From Acidimicrobiales bacterium (GTDB taxonomy: Bacteria; Actinomycetota; Acidimicrobiia; Acidimicrobiales; CAIXPF01): a DNA stretch of 51,195 nucleotides. The notes below the pieces were generated by a model. It did not search any database. It had not been told where the DNA came from and worked only from the letters and a program-made list of their open reading frames with translations. The position numbers were made by a program, and so were the translations under genes. Position 1 is the stretch's first letter. Every line of letters starts with the position of its first letter. This document shows positions 1 to 8,475 of this stretch, piece by piece. The stretch lies in assembly GCA_020846295.1 (NCBI GenBank), contig JADLEF010000407.1:1-51195 (forward strand). The letters run 5' to 3'.

Positions 1-606
1 CGCGCCGGCGAGGGCGGCGGCGTGCTGCTCAACTACACCCCGCCCGAGGGTCTCAAGATCCTCAAGGCGGCAGAGGAGCAGGGACTGATCGACAAGGTGG
101 TGTGGGGGTCCTCCACGCCGCTCAACGACACCTCGGTGGCCGTCGCCCTCGGTTCCAAGTGGAAGGGCAAGATCAACATCAACGCCGAGTTCAGCCTCCT
201 CGACGACAGCCGTCCCGAGGTGGAGCTCTACCGGCAGGTGTCGGATAAGTACAACCCCGACGCCCCCTACGGCAGCTTCCAGCAGATGGGCTTCGTGATC
301 GGGCGCATCATCGTCCACACGATGCTCCAGATGGACGAGGCCGACCTCGATGACCCGAAGGCGGTCAACGCGGCGATCAAGGACGTGAAGATGTTCGCCA
401 GCGACCACCTGTGCAAGCCGTGGTACTTCGGCGGCCTGCCCGGCGGCAACGCGCCCAACAACTGGGACTACAACGTGGTGCCCGGCGACGGGAAGATGGT
501 CGACGACAGCGGTTGCTTCGAGATCCCGGCCGTCGACCCGATCCTCGAGGCGGTGCGCGCCGCCGAGGCGAAGGGCGGTCTGACCACCGCCGAGCCCAAC
601 AACTGA
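1..606 (+). CDS. Liv-type ABC transporter substrate-binding protein, C-terminal part
   Basis: The reading frame is open from base 1, so the gene begins outside the window; about 201 residues remain. The visible part has the C-terminal lobe pattern of periplasmic binding protein family 6 (LivK-like): alternating hydrophobic strands, a helix with YRQVSDKYNP, a segment naming a repeated ligand-domain helix (GFVIGRIIVHTML) and a tail of short acidic loops. It ends 14 bases before a LivH-like gene and is followed by LivM, LivG and LivF, so it is very probably the binding protein of that importer. The substrate cannot be told from the sequence; branched-chain amino acids, amides, urea or aromatic acids are all possible in this family. 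A GTG at 22 is internal, not the true start. Confidence 0.85.
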   Translation, partial: RAGEGGGVLLNYTPPEGLKILKAAEEQGLIDKVVWGSSTPLNDTSVAVALGSKWKGKININAEFSLLDDSRPEVELYRQVSDKYNPDAPYGSFQQMGFVIGRIIVHTMLQMDEADLDDPKAVNAAIKDVKMFASDHLCKPWYFGGLPGGNAPNNWDYNVVPGDGKMVDDSGCFEIPAVDPILEAVRAAEAKGGLTTAEPNN

Positions 607-619
607 TCGAGACGCTCCG

Positions 620-1545
620 ATGCCCAGCCTTTCCAGGCTGTTGCCCTTCATCATCCAAGGCTTGGCCTTCGGAGCGATGTACGCGGTGACCGGTACAGGC
701 GTTGTCGTCCTGTACCGGACCACCGGCGTCGTCAACCTCGCCTTCGGCGCGATCGGTGCCATGGGGGCCCACCTCACGTGGTCCCTCATGGGCGGATCGC
801 TCGCCGCGCCCGAGCCGCGAGCGCGGGGTTGGGCATCCTGCTCTACCCCGGCCTCGTGCTCAACTGCGCGCTGATCACCCTCGCCTACGGGTGGTTCCTC
901 GCTCCCAAGCTCGACCGCCGCGACCCGCTGGCCAAGTCGCTCGGCATGGTGGCGGTGGCGCTGTTCCTGATGGGGATCATGAAGGACCGCTGGGACACGT
1001 CCAAGCCGCGGAACCTGCACTTCCCCAGCCGTACCTTCACCGTGGCCGACACGGTGGTGAGCACCACCCAGATCCTCGCGCTCGCCTTCGCGCTGGTCGT
1101 GGTGGTCGGCGTCAACCTGTTCCTCCAGCGCACGTCCATCGGCACCGCCATGCGGGCCATCGCCAACAACCGCGAGACCTCGGCGCTGCTCGGGGTCCCC
1201 GTGCGGCGCATCGAGGCGATGGCCTGGTTCGGTGCCGGCATCCTCTGCGGCTGCGTGTTCCTGCTGTTGCCGTCCTTCGTCAAGAGCCTCGACCAGGGCA
1301 CGCTCACCTGGTTCGTCATCCCCGCCCTCGGCGGCGCCATCGTCGGACGTTTCCGGTCGCTGTGGATCACGTTCTTCGCCAGCATCGTCATCGGGGTCAT
1401 CGAGTCGTTCCTGACCCCGTTCAGCGGTGCGCTGCAGTTCCTGTCCGACTTCCGGCGCGTCACCCCCGTGGTCATCTCGGTGCTGGCCATCCTGTGGATC
1501 TCGCGCCGCCGTACCGTGGTCCTCGCCGGAAGGGAGATGTCCTGA
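620..1545 (+). CDS. livH: Liv-type ABC permease LivH, interrupted by a frameshift
   Basis: Inner-membrane permease subunit. From ATG 620 the frame gives a canonical LivH N-terminus (MPSLSRLLPFIIQGLAFGAMYA, then VVLYRTTGVVNLAFGAIGAMGAH), but after about base 805-835 the similarity jumps to the -1 frame, which then runs to the stop at 1543-1545 with LAPKLDRRDPLAKSLG, the EAA-like loop AMRAIANNRETSALLGV and the last membrane helices. One base appears to be missing in the GC-rich stretch near 800-840. The two halves together make one normal-length permease of about 308 residues. Whether this is a real mutation or a sequence error cannot be decided here; intact neighbours and good codon structure on both sides favour a sequencing or assembly error. 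The stop overlaps the livM start (TGATG). Confidence 0.8.
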
Positions 1546-2522
1546 TGGGCGCCATCGTCAAGCACAAGGCCTTCGAGCCGGGCGCCATCGCCGTCATCGT
1601 GGTGTTCGCCCTGTTCGTGGCCCCGTCGATCTTCGGCGCGTTCTGGATCACCAACCTCACCCAGATGGCGGTGTTCTCGGTGGTGGCCGCCAGCGCCGGC
1701 ATGCTCTACGGCCGGGTCGGCCTGGTGTCGCTCGGCCAGGTGGCGCCGTACGGCATCGGCTGCTGGGTCACCATGCGACTGGCCTACGCCACCTCCCTGC
1801 CCTTCCCCGTCCTGTTGCTGATCGGCGGCATCGTCGCCGCCGTCATCGGGATGCTGATCGGTCTGCCCGCGTTGCGGGTCAGCGGCCTGTACCTCGCCCT
1901 GGTCACCTTGATGCTCGCCGCCGCCCTCGAGACGGTGCTCGGCGTGCTGAAGTTCCCCAACGGCGGTAGCGGGTTCAGCGGCGTGGTGACCTCGCTGTCG
2001 GACCTCGCACCGATGCGCCGGCCCGGCTTCGCCGAGACCGACCCCGCCTACTTCCGCTTCACGGTCATCGTGGCGCTGCTGCTGTTCCTGCTGGCCTACG
2101 TCTTCCTGGCCGGCAAGCCGGGCCGGGCCTGGGCGTCGATCCGCCAGAGCGAACCGTCCGCCATCGCCGCCGGCATCGCCATCACCCAGTACAAGCTGAT
2201 CGCCTTCGCCCTCGCCGCCTTCATGGCCGGGGTGGCGGGCGGCCTGTTCGCCGGCAGCGTCCAGCAATCGATCGGCATCGACCAGTTCAGCCGGCAGGCG
2301 GCGCTCTTCCTCATCGCCGTGGTGCTCATGGGCGGGGTGCACACCCTGTGGGGTGCGTTGCTGGCCGGGTTCTTCTCCAAGGTGATGCTGGACCTGCTCA
2401 CCAGCTACATGGTCGGCGGCCAGTTCTGGAACAACTTCAGCCTCTCGCTGTTCGGCTTCGGCCTGATGATGAACCTCATCCAGTCCACCAAGGCGATGGA
2501 GAAGAAGGGCCTGCTCGGATGA
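1545..2522 (+). CDS. livM: Liv-type ABC permease LivM
   Basis: Inner-membrane permease of about 325 residues, second translocation subunit of the importer. The start ATG at 1545 overlaps the stop of the preceding gene (TGATG), indicating translational coupling; a GGGAG ribosome site lies just upstream at 1532-1536. The protein shows about nine hydrophobic segments, the LivM signature around LYGRVGLVSLGQVAPYGIG and ALRVSGLYLALVTLMLA, and the cytoplasmic coupling motif GRAWASIRQSEPSAIAAGI that contacts the ATPases. It ends with a charged tail (KAMEKKGLLG) and its stop overlaps the livG start by four bases (ATGA). Confidence 0.93.
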   Translation: MGAIVKHKAFEPGAIAVIVVFALFVAPSIFGAFWITNLTQMAVFSVVAASAGMLYGRVGLVSLGQVAPYGIGCWVTMRLAYATSLPFPVLLLIGGIVAAVIGMLIGLPALRVSGLYLALVTLMLAAALETVLGVLKFPNGGSGFSGVVTSLSDLAPMRRPGFAETDPAYFRFTVIVALLLFLLAYVFLAGKPGRAWASIRQSEPSAIAAGIAITQYKLIAFALAAFMAGVAGGLFAGSVQQSIGIDQFSRQAALFLIAVVLMGGVHTLWGALLAGFFSKVMLDLLTSYMVGGQFWNNFSLSLFGFGLMMNLIQSTKAMEKKGLLG

Positions 2523-3238
2523 AGGTGGAGGTCAACGACATCCGGGTCCAGTTCGGCGGCGTCATGCCGTTGGACGGTGTCACCGTCACCTTCCCGGGCG
2601 GCACCTGCGGGCTGATCGGGCCGAACGGTGCCGGCAAGACCACCTTCTTCAACGTGCTGTCCGGCTACGTCACGCCGGTCAACGGTTCGGTGCGCTGCGA
2701 TGGCGTGGAGCTGCTGACCATGCCGGACTACAAGCGGGCCCGATGGGGTGTGCGCCGCACGTTCCAGACCGAGCAGGCCATCGAGGGCCTCAGCGTGTTC
2801 GACAACGTGCTGACCGTCTACGAGCACACGGCCAAGGGCTCACGGGCCGAGAAGAAGAAGGCGGTGGACGAGGCGCTGGAGTTCTGCGGGCTGCTCGGCG
2901 TGCGGGACCAACTGGTCCGCACCCTGCCCGCCAAGGAGCGCCGGTTCATCGAGATGGCCCGGGCCGTGGTGGGCAGCCCCAAGGTGGTGCTGCTCGACGA
3001 GCCCGCCGCCGGTCTTCCCGACGAGGAGACGAACGAGCTCAGCGTGATCATCCGCTCGATCCCCGAGCGCAGCGACGCCACGGTGATCCTCGTCGATCAC
3101 GACATGGCGCTCGTGCAGGCGTGCTGCGAATGGAGCGCGGTGCTGGACTTCGGTCGGCTCCTCGCCTCCGGGCCCACCGGCGACGTGCTGCGCGATCCGA
3201 AGGTGCTGTCGGCCTACCTGGGAGAGGACGAGTTGTGA
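2519..3238 (+). CDS. livG: Liv-type ABC ATPase LivG with atypical signature motif
   Basis: ATP-hydrolysing subunit, 239 residues. Start ATG 2519 overlaps the livM stop (ATGA). Walker A is GPNGAGKTT at residues 34-42, Walker B is VVLLDEPAAG with D160/E161, and the switch histidine lies in VDHDMALV. The ABC signature, normally LSxGQ in this family, reads LPAKE at 136-140 before RRFIEMARAV, so the conserved Ser, Gly and Gln are gone. Everything else is intact, so it is likely expressed and folded; the change may mean that the LivG-LivF dimer has one weak ATP site. It sits in the livH-M-G-F operon. Confidence 0.93.
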   Translation: MKVEVNDIRVQFGGVMPLDGVTVTFPGGTCGLIGPNGAGKTTFFNVLSGYVTPVNGSVRCDGVELLTMPDYKRARWGVRRTFQTEQAIEGLSVFDNVLTVYEHTAKGSRAEKKKAVDEALEFCGLLGVRDQLVRTLPAKERRFIEMARAVVGSPKVVLLDEPAAGLPDEETNELSVIIRSIPERSDATVILVDHDMALVQACCEWSAVLDFGRLLASGPTGDVLRDPKVLSAYLGEDEL

Positions 3239-3335
3239 AGGATCGTCAGCGACGCAACGGCGCCGCCGTGGCCGCGACGGCCGCCCGGTCGCCGAAGGGG
3301 TCCGCCGGCACGGCGCCACGCACAGGGCAGGACGC

Positions 3336-4055
3336 ATGAGCGACGCACTGTTGGTGCTCGCCGACGTGACGGTGCAGCGCGGTGGCCGGGCGGTGGCCGA
3401 GGGCATCAACCTGTCGGCACCCGCCGGCGAGGTCACCACCATCCTGGGGCCGAACGGGGCCGGGAAGTCCTCCACCGCAGCGGCCATCGCCGGGCTGGCG
3501 CGGGTGAGCGCCGGGTCGGTCAAGGTCGCCGGTACCGACATCACCAACCGGCGGCCGGAGCGCGTGCGGGCTGCCGGCGTCTCGGTCGTGCCCGAGGGAC
3601 GGCGCCTGCTCACCGACCTCAGCGTCGAGGACAACCTCAAGGTCGCCTCCTTCTCGTTGGGCAAGGTCGCCGCCGCCGAGGGGCTGGCCTACGCGCTGTC
3701 GTTGTTCCCCGAGCTGGAGAAGCGATGGAAGGTGGGCGGCCGCCTGCTCTCCGGCGGCGAGCAGCAGATGGTGGTCCTCGCCCAGGCGTTGGTGTCCAAG
3801 CCCAAGGTGCTCGTGGTGGACGAGCTGTCCCTCGGGCTCGCTCCGGTCGTGGTCAAGCGGTTGGTGCCGGTGCTCACCGAGGTCGCGTCGAGCGGTGTGG
3901 CCGTGCTGCTCATCGAGCAGTTCGCCCACATCGCGCTCAGCCTCGCCACCGGCGCCTATGTGCTCGAGAGCGGCCGGGTGCGGTACTCGGGCACGGCCAA
4001 GGAGCTGAGCGACAATCCCGAGCTGCTGCACTCCGCCTACCTGCTGCGCGACTGA
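3336..4055 (+). CDS. livF: Liv-type ABC ATPase LivF
   Basis: Second ATPase of the importer, 239 residues. Walker A GPNGAGKSS is at 38-46, Q-loop region near VPEGRRLLTDLSVEDNL (85-101, the LivF hallmark), signature LSGGE at 138-142, Walker B VLVVDELSLGLAP with D162/E163, and a switch region LLIEQFAHIAL in which the usual His is less obvious. It lies 97 bases after livG; that short gap holds no gene, and a GGAC-type ribosome site (AGGAC, 3328-3332) precedes ATG 3336. Last gene of the operon, followed by a hairpin at 4057-4088. Confidence 0.93.
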   Translation: MSDALLVLADVTVQRGGRAVAEGINLSAPAGEVTTILGPNGAGKSSTAAAIAGLARVSAGSVKVAGTDITNRRPERVRAAGVSVVPEGRRLLTDLSVEDNLKVASFSLGKVAAAEGLAYALSLFPELEKRWKVGGRLLSGGEQQMVVLAQALVSKPKVLVVDELSLGLAPVVVKRLVPVLTEVASSGVAVLLIEQFAHIALSLATGAYVLESGRVRYSGTAKELSDNPELLHSAYLLRD

Positions 4056-4056
4056 G

Positions 4057-4088
4057 CTCGCCTGCGGGCTGTCATCGCGCAGCGCGAG
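4057..4088. terminator. Hairpin between convergent genes
   Basis: The 34-base gap between livF (plus) and the EEP gene (minus) is almost filled by one hairpin: CTCGCCTGCG at 4057-4066 pairs with CGCAG at 4078-4082 and GCGAG at 4084-4088, leaving one bulged C at 4083. There is no T tract on either side, as is common for terminator hairpins in GC-rich actinobacteria. Likely a bidirectional terminator; function is inferred from position. Confidence 0.6.
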
Positions 4089-4089
4089 G

Positions 4090-4782
4090 TCAATCCAACT
4101 CCACCACGATCGGCACGTGATCGGAGTGGCCCGGCGCCACCCACTCCTCGAAGGTGCCGACCTCGACCGAGCGCACCCGTTCCACCAACGGCTTCGACAC
4201 GAAGCAGAAGTCGATGTGGAACGGGTGCGCCGCGTTGCGGTGGTGGTAGTAGGTGGCCCGTGACTCGGCGCCGTAGGGCTCGGACCGTACGAGGTGGTAT
4301 GCGCTGGTCAGCCCGAGCGCGTGCAGGTGGTCCGCCAGCCGCCGGAACGTGCCCGAGCGCCGCCGCAACGCCCCCGCCGCGTCCACGTTGAAGTCACCGG
4401 CCACGATGACGTCGGCATCGGGATCGAACCATCGGGCATGGCTGTCCACCGCCCGCTGCACCTCTCGGGCGTAGTGCCCGTCCGACGGGCACGACCACAC
4501 CCCGAGCACGGTCAGCGCGCCCTGCCGGGCAGCGATCGACCACCGACCGGTCGCCTCCGGAGCGAGCACCCCGCTGCTCCGCCCGAACGTGGTGACCGCG
4601 AGCCCCTTCGCCGGGTTGGCGCCCACCCAGTGCCAGTGTGCCGCCGGATCGAGCAGCGTCGCTTCGGCCCGTCGCGGAGCGCGCGCCGCCTCCGGCAGCA
4701 CCGCAACGTCGGGTCGCAGCGAGCGCAGCAGGTCCCATTTGGCGTCGGTTCCGCCACGGAGGTTCCAGCACAGGATGCGCAC
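4090..4782 (-). CDS. Endonuclease/exonuclease/phosphatase (EEP) family protein
   Basis: Metal-dependent phosphoesterase of the DNase I / ExoIII fold, 230 residues. Visible family motifs: CWNLRGG (N7), the metal-binding glutamate in LPEAAR (E31), GDFN (D130, N132), HIDFCF (D191) and the terminal GHSDHVPI (D221, H222). All catalytic positions are present. No signal peptide or membrane segment, so probably cytoplasmic; the substrate (DNA, a phospholipid or an inositol phosphate) cannot be inferred. GTG start 4782 is chosen because a TAGGTT -10 box lies 6 nt upstream (4789-4794, minus strand), which leaves no room for a leader. Stands alone, convergent with livF. Confidence 0.85.
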   Translation of the reverse strand: MRILCWNLRGGTDAKWDLLRSLRPDVAVLPEAARAPRRAEATLLDPAAHWHWVGANPAKGLAVTTFGRSSGVLAPEATGRWSIAARQGALTVLGVWSCPSDGHYAREVQRAVDSHARWFDPDADVIVAGDFNVDAAGALRRRSGTFRRLADHLHALGLTSAYHLVRSEPYGAESRATYYHHRNAAHPFHIDFCFVSKPLVERVRSVEVGTFEEWVAPGHSDHVPIVVELD

Positions 4783-4872
4783 GGCGCGAACCTAGCGCCG
4801 CGCCGGTGTGATCCGAGCCGCAGGCGGGGGGTCCGCCGAGCCCGCAGCTATCCTGACCGGACCGACCGCTGG

Positions 4873-4926
4873 CAGTACCGAACAGTACGGCAGTGCCGAA
4901 CAGTACGGCAGTGCCGAACGGTATGG
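4873..4926 (+). repeat. Three tandem 18-bp repeats upstream of binding lipoprotein
   Basis: Three head-to-tail 18-bp units at 4873-4890, 4891-4908 and 4909-4926 (unit CAGTRCCGAACAGTACGG; the third ends GGTATGG). They are followed by a 7-bp repeat TGGCGGA around 4939-4960. The block lies between a possible TATCCT -10 (4849-4854) and the lipoprotein gene at 5011, so it may be in its 5' leader. The rest of the 228-base gap shows no gene. Confidence 0.75.
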
Positions 4927-5010
4927 ATGCGAAGCGGTATGGCGGATGGCGGATGGCGGAGATCCGGTTGGTCCGCGGCGCGTGGATCCGACCGGCACAA
5001 GGGGGAATGG

Positions 5011-6240
5011 ATGCGCAGGCGACTGGTGGCGTTGACGGGGTTGGTGGCGCTGGCCGCCGCAGCCTGCGGCGGTGACGAACCCGGCTCGGCCGGACCCATC
5101 ACCACGGCGGACCGCGCCAAGGCCAAGGCCTCCGCCCCGACCGAGCCGAGTGGGCCGGTGATCAAGCTCGGCGCGGTCACCTCGCTCACCGGCGTCAACG
5201 TGTTCCCGGAGCCCACCGACGCCGCCAGCGCCGTGTTCGAGGTGATCAACGCCCAGGGCGGGATCAACGGTCACCGCATCGAGCTGTTGGTCGAGGACGA
5301 CGGCAACACCCTCGACGGCGCCAGGGAGGCGGCCCGCCGGCTGGTGGAGGACGAGCAGGTGCTCGCCGTCGTGGGCGGAGGGTCGGTGGTCGACTGCCTT
5401 GCCAACGCCGACTACTACGCCGCCCAGAACATCCTCAACCTCGCCGGAGTGGCGGCCTGCGGGCCGAACGCCGGCAACGTGGCCTCGATGAACACCGGCC
5501 CCCACCTCGGGGCGATGATGACGATGAGCTACCTCGTCGAGCAGCGCGGGGTGAAGAACCTCTGCTACTCGGCGCTCAACATCGACATCGCCACCGTGTT
5601 CCGCGATGTGTACCTCCCGCTGTGGGAATCGGTCACCGGGCACAAGGTCCACTCGCTGATCTTCAGCGAGCCCGGCGCCGATCTGACCCCGGCGGTGATC
5701 CAGGCCCGCAACGACGGCTGCGACGGGGTGATGCTCGTCTACACCAAGCCCGACTACATCTCCTACGCCGAGATCGCCCAGGCGCAGGGCATGCTCGGTG
5801 GACCCATCACCTACGCCATGCTCACCTCCGGCTACGACGACAAGGTGCTCTACGACCTCGGTGCCCTCGGCGAGGGGTGGGTGACCAACTCCGAGTTCCT
5901 GCCCTACACCGAGGACGAGGTCACCACGACCGACATGGCCGACTTCAAGCAGCTCCTCAAGGGCGCCGGCATCCAGGAGACCTCCTTCGCCCAGGGCGGG
6001 TACCTGGCCGCCAAGGCGACGGTCGACGCGTTGCGCACGATCCAGGGGGAGTACACCCGGGAGGCGATCAGCGACGCGCTGAAGGGCATGAACTACCAGA
6101 CCGATCTGCTGGGCGCGCCCGCCCGGTGGGTGCCCTACCAAGGACCGAACCAGCTCAACACCTCGTCCAAGATCGTCGAGATCCGCAACGGCGCCTTCGT
6201 CACGCTCACCGACTGGGTGTTCTGGCCGCCGAGAGCGTGA
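5011..6240 (+). CDS. Liv-type ABC transporter substrate-binding lipoprotein
   Basis: Lipid-anchored binding protein of 409 residues. The N-terminus is a classic lipoprotein signal: three Arg, a hydrophobic stretch and the lipobox LAAAAC with the lipid-carrying Cys at 19, then a disordered GGDEPGS spacer. The mature part starts with IKLGAVTSLTGVNVFPEP, the periplasmic binding protein type 6 opening, followed by INGHRIELLVEDDGNTLDGAREAARRLVED, the family's first-lobe hallmark. ATG 5011 is chosen because it is the first start that gives a signal peptide and it has an AAGGGGG ribosome site at 4999-5005. No permease or ATPase follows it; it may serve the Liv transporter upstream or an unlinked one. 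Confidence 0.9.
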   Translation: MRRRLVALTGLVALAAAACGGDEPGSAGPITTADRAKAKASAPTEPSGPVIKLGAVTSLTGVNVFPEPTDAASAVFEVINAQGGINGHRIELLVEDDGNTLDGAREAARRLVEDEQVLAVVGGGSVVDCLANADYYAAQNILNLAGVAACGPNAGNVASMNTGPHLGAMMTMSYLVEQRGVKNLCYSALNIDIATVFRDVYLPLWESVTGHKVHSLIFSEPGADLTPAVIQARNDGCDGVMLVYTKPDYISYAEIAQAQGMLGGPITYAMLTSGYDDKVLYDLGALGEGWVTNSEFLPYTEDEVTTTDMADFKQLLKGAGIQETSFAQGGYLAAKATVDALRTIQGEYTREAISDALKGMNYQTDLLGAPARWVPYQGPNQLNTSSKIVEIRNGAFVTLTDWVFWPPRA

Positions 6241-6259
6241 GCCCACCTCCGCCAGCCGC

Positions 6260-6265
6260 TACGGT
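6260..6265 (+). promoter_or_regulatory. -10 box TACGGT of the CoA-transferase gene
   Basis: TACGGT ends 8 nt before ATG 6274. With the usual 6-8 nt from -10 to transcription start, the mRNA would begin at or next to the start codon, i.e. a leaderless transcript. Confidence 0.55.
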
Positions 6266-6273
6266 CGGCGCCC

Positions 6274-7500
6274 ATGGCTGGACCGTTTGCCGGGCTGCGC
6301 GTCGTCGAGGTGGCCAACATGATCGCCGCGCCGTCGGCCGCGGCGGTGCTGGCCGACCTCGGTGCCGACGTGGTGAAGATCGAGCCGCCTTCCGGTGACA
6401 TCCTGCGCGGTTCGCACCGCCCGCTCGACCCCTCGGTCGGGCCCGGGCCGCATCCCGACGGGTACTTCACCGTCGACAACCGGGGCAAGCGATCCGTGGT
6501 GGTCGATCTCAACCGCGCCGAGGGGGTCGCCATCGTGCACCGGCTGGTGGCCGGCGCCGAGGTGTTCATCACCAACCTGACCGAGGAGCGGCGCACGCGC
6601 TACCGGCTGCAACCGGCCGACCTGCACGCCGTGCGGCCCACGCTGGTCTACGGCTCGGTCGGCGGGTACGGCAGCGTCGGGCCGGCCGCGGGCAAACCGG
6701 GTTACGACTGGACGGCCTTCTTCGCCCGCGGCGGCGTGCAGTCCCTCATCGGCGAGCCGGACGACCCGCCCCTGTCCTTCCGGCCCGGTCAGGGCGATCA
6801 CACCACCGCCCTGGCGTTGCTCGTCGCGCTGCTCACCGCCCTGCGGGAGCGGGACCGCACCGGTGAGGGCCAGGTCGTCGAGGCGGCGCTGTTCCAGGTG
6901 GCGGCCTGGACGCTGGCCAGCGACCTCGCCGTGTCCCTCGTGGACGGGGCGCAGCCGCCGCGGTATGCGCGAGCGGCGTGGCCCAACCCGCTCACCTGCC
7001 GCTACCGCTGCGCCGACGGCCGTTGGGTGGCGCTGTGCATGCCGGGACCGCGGGACTACTGGGACAGCTTCTGCATCGCCATCGAGCGCACCGAGTGGAT
7101 CTTCGACGAGCGCTACGCCGAGGTCGCGGTGCGGCTCACCCACAGCGCCGAGCTGGTCGCCGCCATCGATGCCCGGTTGGCCGAGCTACCCCGCGCCGAG
7201 TGGGCGCGCCGCTTCGACGAGGCCGGTGTGATCTGGGCGCCGGTGCAGGACCTGCCCGACGTGATCGCCGATCCGCAGGCCGAGGCCCTCGGCATCTTCC
7301 AGCCGGTGATCGACGAGGCCAACGGGTTCGAGTTCCGCACCGTCGGGGTGCCGTTCCGGATCCACGGCGCGGACATCGCGGTGCGGGGGCCGGCTCCCGC
7401 CGTCGGCGAGCACGGACGCGAAGTGCTGCTCGAAGCGGGCTTCGCCGCCGACGAGGTGGCCCGGCTCGAGGCCGACGGCGTCATCCGGCCGGCGGACTGA
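6274..7500 (+). CDS. CaiB/BaiF (family III) CoA-transferase
   Basis: Transfers CoA between carboxylic acids through an aspartyl-CoA thioester intermediate; 408 residues, normal for the family. N-terminal GLRVVEVANMIAAPSAAAVLADLGADVVKIEPP is the family signature, with DNRGKRSVVVDLNR at 68-81. The expected catalytic aspartate is D175 in GQGDHTTALALL, just as in formyl-CoA transferase, followed by the helix RTGEGQVVEAAL. The C-terminal motif of the small domain includes WAPVQDLPDVIADPQA. Substrate unknown. It lies 33 bases after the binding lipoprotein but has its own -10 box, so it is probably transcribed independently. Confidence 0.92.
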   Translation: MAGPFAGLRVVEVANMIAAPSAAAVLADLGADVVKIEPPSGDILRGSHRPLDPSVGPGPHPDGYFTVDNRGKRSVVVDLNRAEGVAIVHRLVAGAEVFITNLTEERRTRYRLQPADLHAVRPTLVYGSVGGYGSVGPAAGKPGYDWTAFFARGGVQSLIGEPDDPPLSFRPGQGDHTTALALLVALLTALRERDRTGEGQVVEAALFQVAAWTLASDLAVSLVDGAQPPRYARAAWPNPLTCRYRCADGRWVALCMPGPRDYWDSFCIAIERTEWIFDERYAEVAVRLTHSAELVAAIDARLAELPRAEWARRFDEAGVIWAPVQDLPDVIADPQAEALGIFQPVIDEANGFEFRTVGVPFRIHGADIAVRGPAPAVGEHGREVLLEAGFAADEVARLEADGVIRPAD

Positions 7501-7567
7501 GCGGCTGAGCGGCCGGCTCGGGTACCGGGTAGTTGTCCTCACCGCCCGGGTGGACTACAAGGTTCCG

Positions 7568-8434
7568 GTGACTGCTTCCCTTCTCGCCGGTCAGCCGGTG
7601 GCCGATTCGGTGCTCGTCGATGTCCGCGCCCGCGCCGAGGCGCTCGTCGGGCGGGGCGTCGTGCCCGGCCTCGGCACCATCCTCGTCGGCGACGACCCGG
7701 CCTCGGCCGGCTACGTGGCCAAGAAACACCAGACGTGCGCCGCGGTGGGCATCCGCTCGCACCACAACCAGCTGCCCGCCGACGCGGGTCAGGCCGCGCT
7801 GCTCGACGCGGTGGCCGCCTTCAACGCCGCCCCCGACGTGCACGCCTACCTGGTGCAGCTGCCGTTGCCCGACGGCTACGACCTCGACGCCGTGCTGTCG
7901 GCGATCGACCCCGGCAAGGACGCCGACGGCCTGCACCCGACCAACCTGGGCAAGCTGGTGCTCGGCGAGGAGGCGCCGGTGCCGTGCGCCCCGGCGGGGA
8001 TCCAGGCCATGTTGATCCACTACGGCATCGAGACCGCCGGCAAGCACGCGGTGGTGATCGGGCGGGGGCCGACGCTGGGCCGCCCGATGGGGCTGCTGCT
8101 GGGCGGGAAGGGTCCCGGTGCGGACTGCGCGGTCACCACCGTGCACTCGGCGGTGCCCAACCTGGTCGACTACACCCGCGCCGCAGACATCGTGGTCGCC
8201 GCCCTTGGCCGGCCCAACGCGTTCACGCCCTACATGGTGCGGCCCGGCGCGGTGGTCGTCTCCGGCGGGATCAGCTGGGAGGGCCGCAGGCTGCTACCCG
8301 ACGTCGCCGAATCGGTGGGCGAGGTCGCCTCGTGGATCACGCCGCGCCTGGGGGGTGTCGGGCCCACGACGGTGGCCATGCTGTTGCGCAACACCGTGAT
8401 CGCCGCTGAGGCGTCACTCGCCCCCCAGGGGTGA
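7568..8434 (+). CDS. folD: Bifunctional methylenetetrahydrofolate dehydrogenase/cyclohydrolase FolD
   Basis: Interconverts methylene-, methenyl- and 10-formyl-tetrahydrofolate for one-carbon supply. The family features are visible: SAGYVAKKHQTCAAVGI with the active-site Tyr and Lys, VQLPLP, DPGKDADGLHPTNLG carrying the conserved Asp, the nucleotide-binding IGRGPTLGRPMG, and the terminal RLGGVGPTTVAML. Two motifs are looser than usual: GRGPTLGRP (normally GRSxxVGxP) and VVVSGGIS (normally VIDVGIN). About 288 residues. GTG 7568 gives the typical start VTASLLAG and has AAGG at 7559-7562; an in-frame GTG at 7550 is possible. It may be the distant actinobacterial FolD branch. Confidence 0.9.
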   Translation: MTASLLAGQPVADSVLVDVRARAEALVGRGVVPGLGTILVGDDPASAGYVAKKHQTCAAVGIRSHHNQLPADAGQAALLDAVAAFNAAPDVHAYLVQLPLPDGYDLDAVLSAIDPGKDADGLHPTNLGKLVLGEEAPVPCAPAGIQAMLIHYGIETAGKHAVVIGRGPTLGRPMGLLLGGKGPGADCAVTTVHSAVPNLVDYTRAADIVVAALGRPNAFTPYMVRPGAVVVSGGISWEGRRLLPDVAESVGEVASWITPRLGGVGPTTVAMLLRNTVIAAEASLAPQG

Positions 8435-8436
8435 CG
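8412..8436 (+). terminator. Hairpin overlapping the folD stop codon
   Basis: CGTCACTC (8412-8419) pairs with GGGTGACG (8429-8436) over eight pairs including one G-T; the stop codon 8432-8434 lies in the right arm. No T tract. Possible terminator of folD; could be chance in GC-rich sequence. Confidence 0.35.
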
Positions 8437-8475
8437 TTGGCGACCACCGGCCCCGTCGGCTCGGCGGCGGCACCG

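Noticed and set aside
4294-5010. Upstream extension of the binding lipoprotein
   Set aside because: It crosses the EEP gene, has Arg/Pro-rich shadow composition and would remove the clear signal peptide at 5011.
4808-5035. Short frame reading the 18-bp repeats as EQYGSA units
   Set aside because: No support beyond the period of three; no ribosome site and no family.
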